41,158 nt of DNA. Origin: Pleurotus djamor (Eukaryota > Basidiomycota > Agaricomycetes > Agaricales > Pleurotaceae). The notes under the pieces are model-generated. The model was not told where the DNA came from, made no database searches, and saw nothing but the letters and a program-made list of their open reading frames with translations. A program made the position numbers and the translations under genes. Numbering within the stretch: the first letter of the stretch is position 1; the number at the start of each line of letters is the position of its first letter. This document shows, piece after piece, positions 32,289 to 41,158 of the stretch. The stretch is taken from the NCBI GenBank assembly GCA_029747585.1, contig JAPEVF010000399.1:1-41158 (forward strand), given 5' to 3'.

Positions 32289-33301
32289 CTTGAATTAGCC
32301 CTTTGAGGAATAGACGAGCAATTGTTTGAACTGTCTAGAGACGAAAGGCTGAGAAGCACTGGGGATTGAGTCTAGCCATTCACGCCCTCCTTTTGAACCT
32401 TGTCAGTGCCCATAGGTAGCATCGCATCCGTGGAGAACGCGCCGACTGGGTTGGAGTATCAAGAAAACGGCAAAACCGATACACACCAACTGAGCGTCAG
32501 GAACGAGCGAAGCTCATGCTTGATTGGAGGCGCAGTTGCAATCCGAGAGATCCGTAGCGTGCTCGGCAGGGCTTGTGAAGTTAGATGGTTCAATGCGACG
32601 ACACCGCGTTGAGTGCAGCATATTTGGTATGTCAAGTTTGAGCTTTTGGAAAGTACATGGACCTTCCTATTAGATATACCCTGTTGGTTTCTTTAAGTCG
32701 CACGAGAGATAGGCTTTGTAGAACGACGATGTACCTGGATGTCCCATTACTATGTCAATACTAGAAATAGAACCTTTGCTCCAGAGCGCACCGTGCCAAG
32801 CCAGCGAGCGTTGGAGTCTACATGATCACACAGCAGATAATGCACCCATGACCTCTCACCTCGATATCCATGATGTCAGTAGATCAACAGTCTGAAGTCA
32901 CGTCGTGCGTATCTGTTTTACGGCTTGCTTTCGGCGTGGTCATGTTTGATTCAAAGATTAAGTGCTCCACAAGAAACTGCCTTGAACACGGGTGATGGCC
33001 GGATAGTGAGCACTGTAGGTGACGAGCTGGTACTTAGGTGTGATGTTGTAGGGTCTCTCATGGAGCAAGTTAGAGGAGATCAAGTCGTCCAGCGCTGCTT
33101 GTTGTATGAAAGAGAAAGTCGGGCCAATCCACCCCATAGCACATGACGCGGACGTATGTATGGAGGTTAAGTTCATCGTTCGAGCTTCGGCTTGGTAAAC
33201 AAGGACTGGAGCGATTTCATGAATTTCCGAAACGAAGTCTCTTTCCTCGAATAACTTCTGAATACGCAGAAGGACAATGAGCGTGTAACAAGCAAGACGA
33301 A
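32289..33301. other. Intergenic between copies 7 and 8, with an unassigned minus-strand frame
   Basis: About 1 kb. A minus-strand frame at 33305-32958 (115 codons, overlapping the copy 8 stop) reads plausibly as protein, ending YQLVTYSAHYPAIT then VQGSFLWST. YSAH recalls the catalytic HD/HY segment of histidine acid phosphatases, but no RHGxR signature is nearby. It is at best a fragment. Confidence 0.3.
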
Positions 33302-33904
33302 TCAAAGCATCGTGGCGACCGTGGCGAGAGCTACGCCCAGCACCCCAAGAACCGCTGGTCGAGTGGCAAACGCTGCGTTGGCGGGTTTGTCAAGCTTCTG
33401 CACTTTTACCGTCACACCAGCCGCCGCACATTCCGTCGTAAACGCTGTACAATACGAGGGGATCCATTAAGGATAAACTTTTCAAATTAAATGACGGGTT
33501 ATGACGCACTATCCATGTTCTTCTGCCCACTCGCCATTGGCAAGGTCTTTCCATCATTGTCAACGAAGCATTTCAGACAAGCAGCGATGTCATCCGAATT
33601 CTGGTCTGTGCAGATGCACGAAGGGTCAACACCGCAGTCTTTGAGTCTTGATGTGACGCCGCATTGTGATGAACATTGAGACGGGACTTGGGTGAGGTTC
33701 AGGCTGAGGAACCCTCCCTGTCGAGCGACCAGCGATCCTGCAATGTTGGCGTTCGGTGTAGGCGTTGCTTGGGCTATGAACGAGAAAAATATGCAAGTAA
33801 TAAGTCATGGATTGGCCGCGAACGCGAACTTGAAGATAACACGCACCAAATGGCACAGCCAACAAGAAAGGAACGACGTGAACGACGGAGGTGAATGAAA
33901 CCAT
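33302..33904 (-). CDS. Eight-cysteine secreted, probably GPI-anchored protein, copy 8
   Basis: Three exons: 33904-33847, 33773-33510 and 33444-33302; 154 residues. Signal peptide MVSFTSVVHVVPFLLAVPFG, then AQATPTPNANIAG, the site LVARQ, and the domain CSSQC, DCGVDPSCIC, ACLKC, with the eighth cysteine in FTTECAAAG. The spacing before CIC is five residues, as in copy 1, and both copies share LVARQ, so copies 1 and 8 form a subgroup distinct from copies 2-5 and 7. The tail GVLGVALATVATML is hydrophobic and suits GPI attachment. Both donors are GTGCGT. Confidence 0.85.
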
Positions 33905-34882
33905 CTCAGATGGGTGAATTGGAAGTGAAAGTGAGGAAAAGAGAAAGTAAAGAAGGAAAAGAGAGGAAAGCGATCACAGGCAATGAGACAAGGTGGAAAG
34001 AGAAGAAGGCTGGGAACCGAAGGAGTGTTCCCTTTTGTAGGGCGCTTCGCCGTTGTCAACTCCCATGGCGATCAAGATGTCTTCATCATTGATTGCGCTA
34101 CGGCAAGCATCATATCAAAATCTGAAACGGCAGTCGCCAGCGAGTACAACATGGTCGAATTGGAGAACTTTGGATTGAACCGCGAGGTCCAGAGCTGAGC
34201 TTTGAGTAGGCCGAGACTCGAGGTTTTTGCGGTAGAACAGTTCAGTAGAACGTCGGCTCCAGTATGTGTATGTAGATCGATAGCAACGGCGTAGCAGCTG
34301 GCTTGATGATGGTGACAAAATCCCAGAAGAATGGGCGATGTCATGGGGAGTAATGGGCTCAAGATCCAGCCTCTGATTCCAGCCGTTGTAGCTCAAACTA
34401 TGTCCTCGTTCAGTTGACAGCAGCATTTGAACTTTTGAAGGGAAAAAAATAGAGCCAGGACGCCAACGTTGGCACAACAGCAACGAGAGGGTTTGGGCCT
34501 GGGCCTCAGCTTCAAGCTTCGGATCCTCGGAGCTCGAAGACCTGAATCTCCTAAGTGAGACTCCTATATGATGCATAACGTCAAGATGCGCAATCATCGC
34601 TCAGTACCTGCACTAAGAATAGATGACGAACAAAACAGATAATAATAGTGAACGTGTGGGCGAACTGATACTAAACATGTGGAAGGGCGATACATGCGGA
34701 GGAAATAGAGGAAAGGAGATTGAACGACGAGGACAGATGTAAGAGAGAGAGACGGAGAGAAAAGTGAGAGGCCAATGATACGTAGCGTACGAGTCGGGAA
34801 AAAAGAGTAAGCAGAGGAACCGGGAGCGGTGTTGAAGGGGGAATGTATCGCTTTGGACGACGGAGATAGCACTCTAGCGAGT
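33905..34882. other. Intergenic, no gene seen
   Basis: About 980 bases between copy 8 and the 3' end of the oxidoreductase gene. Purine-rich on the plus strand near 33920-34030 and again near 34680-34800. A 160-codon minus-strand frame (34597-34115) has no domain, signal peptide or splice partner. Confidence 0.45.
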
Positions 34883-35895
34883 TTAGCAGCACTGTGCGGC
34901 GGCGAGCTGCTGGGAAATCATGGGTGCCGGGGTGGAAGCTGCGTTAGCGTGACCGCCAAGTTTCTTGAAAATCTAAACAATGTTTAATTAGACATACACA
35001 ATGTGCAAATGTGGGTACTTACCTCAATGAAGACGCTCGATGCCTGTGAACCCTTGAGGACCCACTTTCCATCGATCACGTACACGGGGACACCAGTGAT
35101 GCCTTTAGACCTAGCCTCTTCCGTGATGCCACAAATCTCCTCCTCTAGGTCCTTCGTCTGCAAGAACTCGACGGCCTAGGAAAAAAAAGCGAGGTAAGTC
35201 CCCATTCGGGAATGAAATGCACATAGAGATAAACTCGCATGTGGTAAGCGAGTTCTTGTGCTTAGATATGCATAAACATACCTGGGTTTTAGTCATCATA
35301 CCCACCTGCTCCGCCAAGCTGGCCAAAACAGCTATATCGCCGATGTCCTGGCCCAGCTCGTAGTAGGCTTTGAAGATGGCGGTCAGCAGGGGGAGTTGGT
35401 AGGCCTGTCCTCCGAGCTTGTAGGCCTTTTGACTGAGTCGCTGGGCACCCATAGTCTGACTAATCGGTCCATTGAAGGAGCTGTAAGGGTGACGGGGAGA
35501 AGCTGGATCAGATGAAGGGGAANTAAGATGGACTGAAATGAACCATAACGTACACTGGGACCCCCGATTCGTTCGACCACTTGCTCAGAGCGCTCACAGT
35601 TGATTCGAACTGTTCCTTGCCCATCTTGTTTAGGTAGAAAGTAGCTCTATCCGTGCCCGGAGCAACTTCCTTGAAGCATCCAATGAGACGAAATGGTCTG
35701 TATTCGACCTGGAAGTCGAGGGGGAGGTTCAGAGTATCCCGGCAGTAGTTTATGGCCTGGATGAGTTCATGATGTCCGACGTAGCAGAAATGGCAAGCCT
35801 GGCGAAGCAGATTTAGCGATTTGAACCAGGTCAAAAGCCCGAGATGTGCGTACAAAGTCATTCATGACAAAGAGCTTGACCACTTTGGTCGACAT
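34883..35895 (-). CDS. DsbA/FrnE-type thiol oxidoreductase
   Basis: Five exons: 35895-35854, 35798-35554, 35480-35282, 35175-35023 and 34972-34883; 242 residues. Thioredoxin-like DSBA fold: after strand VVKLFVMNDF comes the active site ACHFCYVG (Cys16, Cys19), then a helical insertion (NKMGKEQFESTVSAL, QRLSQKAYKLG, LPLLTAIFKAYYELGQDI) and the cis-proline region ITGVPVYVIDGKW, which is followed by LKGSQ. This order matches FrnE and 2-hydroxychromene-2-carboxylate isomerase relatives. The N-terminus has no signal peptide, so the protein is probably cytosolic and unlikely to fold the secreted cysteine proteins around it. The C-terminus ends in two cysteines (AAAQCC). The substrate is unknown. 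Divergent from copy 9, with about 740 bases between start codons. Confidence 0.9.
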
Positions 35896-35932
35896 TGTGG
35901 TGGGCAGAGCAGCACCTGGAAGATGGGGAAGA

Positions 35933-35976
35933 CGATGGTGGTGGAAATGGTGGTGGTAGTGGTGGTGGTAATGGTT
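35933..35976. repeat. GGT-rich microsatellite in 5' leader
   Basis: Imperfect repeats of GGT (ATGGTGGTGG, AATGGTGGTGGTAGTGG) just upstream of the oxidoreductase start codon; on its coding strand this is a CCA/ACC run. It probably lies in the 5' leader or core promoter. Confidence 0.6.
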
Positions 35977-36539
35977 GAAGTGGGGGAGGGTTTAAAAAGC
36001 GAGGAGGGGATGGCAGTGGGTGCGGCGGTGAGTTGTCAGCACTTTGGAATCGAGGTTGTGTCAGGACTTCAAAATCATAAATAATAAACTGGCACTTGTT
36101 GCCAAAAGGCGGCACAAGATTAGCCAATCCCGTCCCTTCAAATGTCTCACCGCCAAGAATACCGGATTCGATCAGTAACGTGACCCTCGGCAAGGCCCCT
36201 GATTTGTAAAAACTCGCAAGTCCCGGGGAATCCACTTCCGTTCCATTTAGTCATGCACATACAAACTTCGAGGCGGACGCGACGGGCCATGGTGTTCGCT
36301 GGTGGATCATCCTCATTGCTCACATAACCTTTTACTTCCCGGTTCGGCGTGGCCTCGGAAACTTGACCACAGCCTCATGTGTAGGTTGATCACCGCACAC
36401 GAATGATTTAAGATGACTCCCAACAACTGGCCAATCGAAAGCCGCAATGTCCAATTCATTGCCTCATATACCGTTCCTGACACCAGCGTACCCTGACACC
36501 AGACTCAGGGACCTGCATCATCGGTTTTTTTTNTGCCAA

Positions 36540-36546
36540 TATAAAA
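36540..36546 (+). promoter_or_regulatory. TATA box of cysteine-rich copy 9
   Basis: TATAAAA 91-97 bases before the ATG at 36637, within GCCAATATAAAAGTGC. The spacing matches the other copies. Confidence 0.5.
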
Positions 36547-36636
36547 GTGCAGAGTCAGAGCAACCTTATCCTTTCAATCTCTCCTATTCTTCTTGCTCGC
36601 CTTGAGAAGTCTATTTTTCTTCGTTCCTTTCCAACA

Positions 36637-37266
36637 ATGTTCACTCTTTCAAATGTCGCTGTCGCTTCCGTTGCTGTGATTTTGGCGGGTCGTCAAGGTG
36701 CGTTGTCGTATTCTCGTTTTTCACCCGATACCCCAACTCACAGTATGTTACGATGTCGATGAATAGTCGCCGCCAATCCCTCTACCATCCACCAACTCCT
36801 TGGTCGTCAAATCGACGGTCTGGATTACTCACAAGTCCCGGCGGAATGCCAGTCAGCTTGTAGCCCACTCTCTGAGTCCCTCTCTGTGCGCAATCGTTTG
36901 CATGCTCTTTCTGTCCACACACTGATATCGTATACTTAGGGCTGCACCAGCGTTGAATGTATCTGCTCTGAGACCAATATCAAAGCTATCGCTAGTTGCA
37001 TGAGCTGTGCCATTGGTCTCGCAGGCTCAGAAGTCACCGTCGCCACGGGTCAGGACGCTGTCGATCGTAAGTATCCCATACAACCACCACCCTCCCTCCG
37101 CTAACCAACCCTTTCAGAATTCCGTGACGCGTGCAAGAGCGCCGGTGTCGAACTTCAGGCTCAGACGGTCACCCAAGGCAATCAGGGCAACGGTGCATCT
37201 TCTCAGCACCCTGCTATCATCGCTGGCGCTCTCGCCGCCTCCGCTCTCTTCCTCGCCCTCAACTAA
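36637..37266 (+). CDS. Eight-cysteine secreted, probably GPI-anchored protein, copy 9
   Basis: Four exons: 36637-36697, 36767-36885, 36940-37066 and 37118-37266; 151 residues. Signal peptide MFTLSNVAVASVAVILAG, then VAANPSTIHQ, the site LLGRQ (Gly instead of Ala), and the domain CQSACSPLSESLSGC, VECIC, SCMSC, with the eighth cysteine in FRDACKSAG. The tail AIIAGALAASALFLALN is hydrophobic. The two usual phase-1 introns are present, plus an extra phase-0 intron that splits the domain between the second and third cysteines. Located about 2.7 kb from copy 8, beyond the oxidoreductase gene, and on the opposite strand. Confidence 0.85.
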
Positions 37267-39325
37267 ATACCGTTGAGTTCCTTGGCAATCATTGGTCCTT
37301 ATACCCACTCCTGCTCGCTGCCACCCTCGCTGTCTCTAGAGGATCACTCGCCGTGCATTTCTTGTCTATGTCAGTTGTATATTGTGTACTTGTGACGGCT
37401 TGTCTGTGAATCAAAGAAAAATATTAGCCTGTTTGATCGTCGTCATCTTCTCTGCAAGTTATAAGATATCCTGGCATGGGCAGTGGTCTGTTCGTGAGAT
37501 CCTCTATCGCTAGTTCCGTCGCCTATGCGCAGGTTCTTTGGGGCGAGGCGTAGATGAATGGGTAAGGATATTGATGCTCAAGCTCAAGCTGCTCGATACC
37601 CTCAGCTAGAATTGTGGTGTATTGCACCTTCGGTCGACAACAGCCCGGGCCCCGCATGCCGCGGATGCTCCTTTTGACCCTCTAAGTAGGAGCCGCCCTT
37701 TATGTTAGGGGCAAGCTATAAAGGGGGGTTATAAGGTTAGTCTCACACAAATGGAAGTTCCCCTCCGCAGCGACGAGGGATCCCATTTCAAGCCTTTCAC
37801 GTCGAAAAACCCCCATCCCGCACACATCAAGGAAGTCCAGAGCGTGCACTAGAGGCTGACAGTGGGCACAGGCCTACTACGGTGCATGATCATGTGCGAC
37901 TCCTCCAGAGTTCAAGATGTATTGAAGGTCAACCTTGACGGAGGATAAATGCATAATGAAATGAGTGGGGAATCATGATTGTAATAGATCATCAATACGT
38001 TTGATTCCTCCGATGAGATGAACGCTTAGACTTCACTGGTTTGGGGGTCGAGCGTGACACCAACGTGATGCGATAAGTCTAAGTTAGTCTCACGATGAAA
38101 AAGGTAAGTAAATAACTTACGGGGGTCCGGGGGAGGGTAGCAATATCGGCAAAGTGCCAACGGCTGACGATGCTGGGACCTCTCAAAGTCTCTTTCGATT
38201 GTACAGTGCAGCTAGAGGCACAACGCAAGCCGTGACCCAATGGTGATTGGAGTTGATAAACCCCCAATTGCGTGGAGAAGTACCATCAGAGATCTCATAC
38301 GGCGGGGACAAGGCTGTTAAGAGCCTCGCAACAAGTAGGTGGTGCAGGTGTTGTATGAGAGAACGTATCTTGACAATCATCGGAAGCAAAAGTGACAGTG
38401 CTCACCCGAGGTACTACTCATTCACCCGCCTAGATCGAAGGTTGACTAGTAGAACCCAGGTTGACTGGGTCCGTACTCTCATGCTTCGTCAGAATCGCTT
38501 GGACGCAAAGTACGACGTCAGATTTCATGCCAGCTCTGGCAAATCGTGATGAACATCATTCAGCCTCCCACTCTTATCATGAAAGAAGACTCGTCAAAAG
38601 ATGATATGAAAAAAGTGAGTAGAAACTGACGTACAGTCAAGTCGCCAATGTCGGCATGGGTACGGCATTCCCGCGAAGCGTCGTGTGAGCGCCCATCCCG
38701 TGACGCACGACCTATAACACACCTTGAAATGCTCATACAGCAAGGCCTTTACCTCCACGATCCTCCGGAGCCGAAAGAAGAATCAAGCAACGACGCACCC
38801 ACTAGCATGATAGAACTCACGTCAAAAATTCGATCTGTGTGATAAGCATTGCTTCAGATATAAAGGAAAGCGAATTGAGCCATGTGGTCCTTGGGTTGTA
38901 ACGAAATTTTAGGATTCGATTCTGAGATATAAGGCGCAGCAATCCTGTAAATCCTTGGCCTAGGGTCTGGCCGATTCGGAGGAAGGATCAATGAACCCCT
39001 GTTATCACATTTAGGGTTAGCCAAGTGCCAAGATCAACATTTTGGCCAGACCAACGATCTTGTGTATTGCGCCGCAGCTCGTCTTTGCAGACACGATGCG
39101 GGGGCTATCGAAGTCGAGGGCGATGTCCTGGGCTGCAAAAAAGCGGGTAGCTGATGACTAAACTCTGCAGACAGGCAGTCCCCTCCGTGCCGGAGACGAC
39201 GTCACTGAATCCACCAAGACTTTGTTAGCTCGAATTCTGCGCATGCCCCCTGGTACAAAACCCGTCGGCGAAATATCCGCTAAAAATCACGACTTCCCCT
39301 CCTCTTCATCTTTACCTTTTCCTGT
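37267..39325. other. Long stretch with one doubtful gene candidate
   Basis: About 2 kb. The minus strand at 38267-38121 has a protein-like exon (CTVQSKETLRGPSIVSRWH) followed by a consensus donor GTAAGT, and an acceptor (ACTTAG) leads to sequence from 38078 that stays open to a stop at 37992. No upstream exon with a start could be fixed and the family is unknown. The rest, 37270-37990 and 38270-39300, shows nothing supported; the right end should contain the promoter of the gene at 39326. Confidence 0.35.
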
Positions 39326-40327
39326 ATGATCACCCTGCGTTACTTCCACTGGACCTATGTCTGGATTCCAATAATAGGTGCGATCGTTTGGTCCGGTGAG
39401 TTTGCGTTTCTTTTCTGTCGTGTGACCTCTCTTACTCAGATTTTGTGTAGGAACACTGCTTGCTATGCTAATAACATGGCTAGTTTCCGGTCGTCCCCAA
39501 TACGAATCACAGGAAGGCACAATCGCCTACATATCAGACATCGGGGCCGATTTTCTTAAGCCTCTTTTCGTCACGAGCTGTTCTATCACTGCTGCGTGCT
39601 TTACATCGTCGCTCATGGTGGAGCGGTGGTTGCGCCATTCTGGGAGGTGTGTGTTTAACAAATTTCTACCTTCAAGTGCTATGCACCCAGACTTACATCC
39701 GTTTCATTAGATTGGTCCCTATAATGCGCAGACGAGAACGTGTCTATAGCATCCTTTCGATGTTTTGGTCCGTAGTCGGTGGAGCGGGCTTGGTTCTTCT
39801 GTCTGTCTTCGATACAATGCGTTATCCAACGCACCATCGGCTATTTCTCCTTGTGTTTCTGTTGGGTGTGGTTTTAAGCGCGATATTCACGGTGATTGAG
39901 GTACGAAATACTGTTGGATGTCGACTTTTGGTGAACTGATAATTGATGCATCTCTGTAGTATCGGTGGATCAGCAAAGATTACGACGAAGAACGCTATCT
40001 CAGAAAGGCCTACGCAGCCAAGGCTATAATTGCCGGAGTACTTATCGTGCTCGCTATTGCGTTCGCCGTGGCCATGTTTCATAGTTATGACGTTGGTGGT
40101 ATGTCTCCAATCAACAGGAAGATGTCCCTTTCACTAATCTCGTTGTCTCAGCCATCTTGGAATGGGTCATCGCATTTGGCTTCACAAGTTACATCATAAC
40201 CTTCTACTTCGATCTAAGACAATCGAAAAACATGCGAAAAGGCGAATTTTCCGCTACGCTCCTTCCTGAAGAAGCTGAGGGCTCTCGAAGACCACAATAC
40301 AAGCTTGTGCGAATGGCTGAAGTTTAG
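39326..40327 (+). CDS. SFK1/FRAG1/DRAM family membrane protein
   Basis: Five exons: 39326-39395, 39451-39646, 39711-39900, 39960-40098 and 40152-40327; 256 residues. Begins MITLRYFHWTYVWIPIIGA and shows about six hydrophobic spans (near residues 8-30, 55-78, 104-123, 131-151, 174-194 and 202-222). The diagnostic family feature is the first luminal loop ending in YISDIGAD, before the second span. The family includes yeast Sfk1, which helps keep phosphatidylinositol 4-kinase Stt4 and lipid asymmetry at the plasma membrane, and animal FRAG1 and DRAM. The tail (EFSATLLPEEAEGSRRPQYK) is polar and cytosolic by prediction. Converges on the proline-rich gene with 131 bases between stops. Confidence 0.82.
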
Positions 40328-40458
40328 ATGGTATCATTTCACTCAACGGACCTACCTTCATTATGGACATCGTAGTTTAAGCTACATATATATCTATACG
40401 ACAATATCACGCACATAGCATCTCCCTCACTTACATATTTACACAAGTATACATCCCC

Positions 40459-41158
40459 TTACAAGTTTAGTTCTCTATCCAATTGACGAGCCAGTTCTGC
40501 ATCTTTATCTTCTTGCTCCTTTCGTATTGCGGCCTTCCTTTCCGCCTCTCGGAGGGCATTTAAGCGAGCGGCATCGGCTGGTGGGATCCTTTCTTCTGAA
40601 ATGGGAGATTTAAGTGGGGGAGGAGAAGATGGTAAAGGCTGCGAAGGTGTGGGAGTGGCATTTGGTGGGAGCGGGAGAGGTGTTTGGTAGCGACTGGGAG
40701 TTTGCCGATAGCTATCCCGTTCATCATTTGCCCAGAAAGGTGGCGGCCGATTATATGGACTGGGAGAGCGTGGGCTCTGCGCATGGAACNGGGGGAAGAT
40801 AGACATCGTTGTTCACAGAGGGCGCAACCATGGGCATGGGGAATGAGAGAGGTACAGACGAAGGTTGAGGCGGCCCTTGAGTCACCCATGGCTCTGGTCC
40901 TGCTGGGGGCGCCGGTGATACAGGAGGATGCTGCACGGGCGGTGATACGTAGGGGTTGATGTGGGGGTGGGGTCTAATTTGAGGCTCGGCATACGGTGGA
41001 CCGGTGGCCGAGACGTAGGTACTCGGAGGGGGAGGGGAATGTGTCGTAGGATAGCTTGTGTAATGACGGGGTGGAGACCCAGGGTTGTGAGAGGGTTGAA
41101 CGGGCTGTTGTAAAGGCAATGTTGGTTGTGGTGTAGGGTTGTGGAAAGACGATCCGTT
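40459..41158 (-). CDS. Proline-rich protein, 3' part only, one spurious N
   Basis: The frame enters from the right edge and encodes a Pro/Ser/Gln/Tyr-rich disordered region (PSHNPGSPPRHYTSYPT, QIRPHPHINPYVSPPVQ, MPMVAPSVNNDVYLP). At 40790 an N lies in a run of G. Counting it as a base shifts the frame into an early stop near 40751. Ignoring it joins YLPP to FHAQSPRSPSPYNRPPPFW and the frame continues to TAA at 40459-40461. The C-terminus is a charged helix (LREAERKAAIRKEQEDKD, then AELARQLDRELNL) that resembles a short coiled coil or ubiquitin-interacting helix. The start and any N-terminal domain lie outside the window, so function cannot be given. Confidence 0.65.

Noticed and set aside
34115..34597. 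160-codon minus-strand frame
   Set aside because: No recognisable motif, no splice partners, and position in the intergenic space downstream of the oxidoreductase; likely chance.

Overview
The window is nuclear DNA from a filamentous basidiomycete fungus, most likely an Agaricomycete. Genes are dense and heavily interrupted by introns of about 45-65 bases with GT(A/G)NGT donors and (C/T)AG acceptors. Two genes belong to DUF6593, a family known from mushroom-forming fungi. The other recognisable proteins (GIT1-type permease, SEM1, HST3/4-type sirtuin, YCK-type casein kinase, SFK1/FRAG1/DRAM family) are fungal. I see no tRNA, rRNA, transposon or CRISPR array. All exon structures below were read by eye from splice signals, reading frame and family conservation.

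Left part, 1-16500: two tandem DUF6593 genes (minus); a 17-exon phosphate/glycerophosphoinositol-type MFS permease (plus) converging on the proteasome-lid subunit gene SEM1 (minus); about 2 kb without a recognisable gene; a secreted PL1 pectate lyase (minus) divergent from a sirtuin (plus); and an 11-exon cytochrome P450 (minus) convergent with the sirtuin. Middle part, 16500-23700: a mitochondrial-looking small protein whose frame is broken near its 3' end, a 53-residue single-membrane-span protein, and a plasma-membrane-type casein kinase 1. Single-base Ns cluster here, so base-level defects in this stretch may be consensus errors.

Right part, 23700-37300: the most distinctive region. Nine related genes encode small secreted eight-cysteine proteins: copy 1 on plus, copies 2-8 on minus, copy 9 on plus. 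Each has a signal peptide, usually a conserved (L/I)xARQ or GRQ site, a compact C-x3-C-x8/9-C-x4/7-C-x-C-x10-C-x2-C-x19/30-C domain, and a hydrophobic C-terminus of the GPI-signal kind. Two phase-1 introns at fixed places define a portable central exon. Copy 2 carries an in-frame stop, copy 4 a probable one-base frame defect, and copies 4 and 6 share upstream and intron sequence, so the array is still duplicating and decaying. The scaffold resembles CFEM domains but differs in spacing. A DsbA/FrnE-type thiol oxidoreductase lies between copies 8 and 9.

Right end, 37300-41158: a stretch with at most one doubtful gene, an SFK1/FRAG1/DRAM family membrane protein (plus), and the 3' part of a proline-rich protein gene (minus) that runs off the window. 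Together the window mixes housekeeping genes with secreted or surface functions (pectin breakdown, phosphate-compound uptake, wall- or membrane-anchored cysteine-rich proteins).
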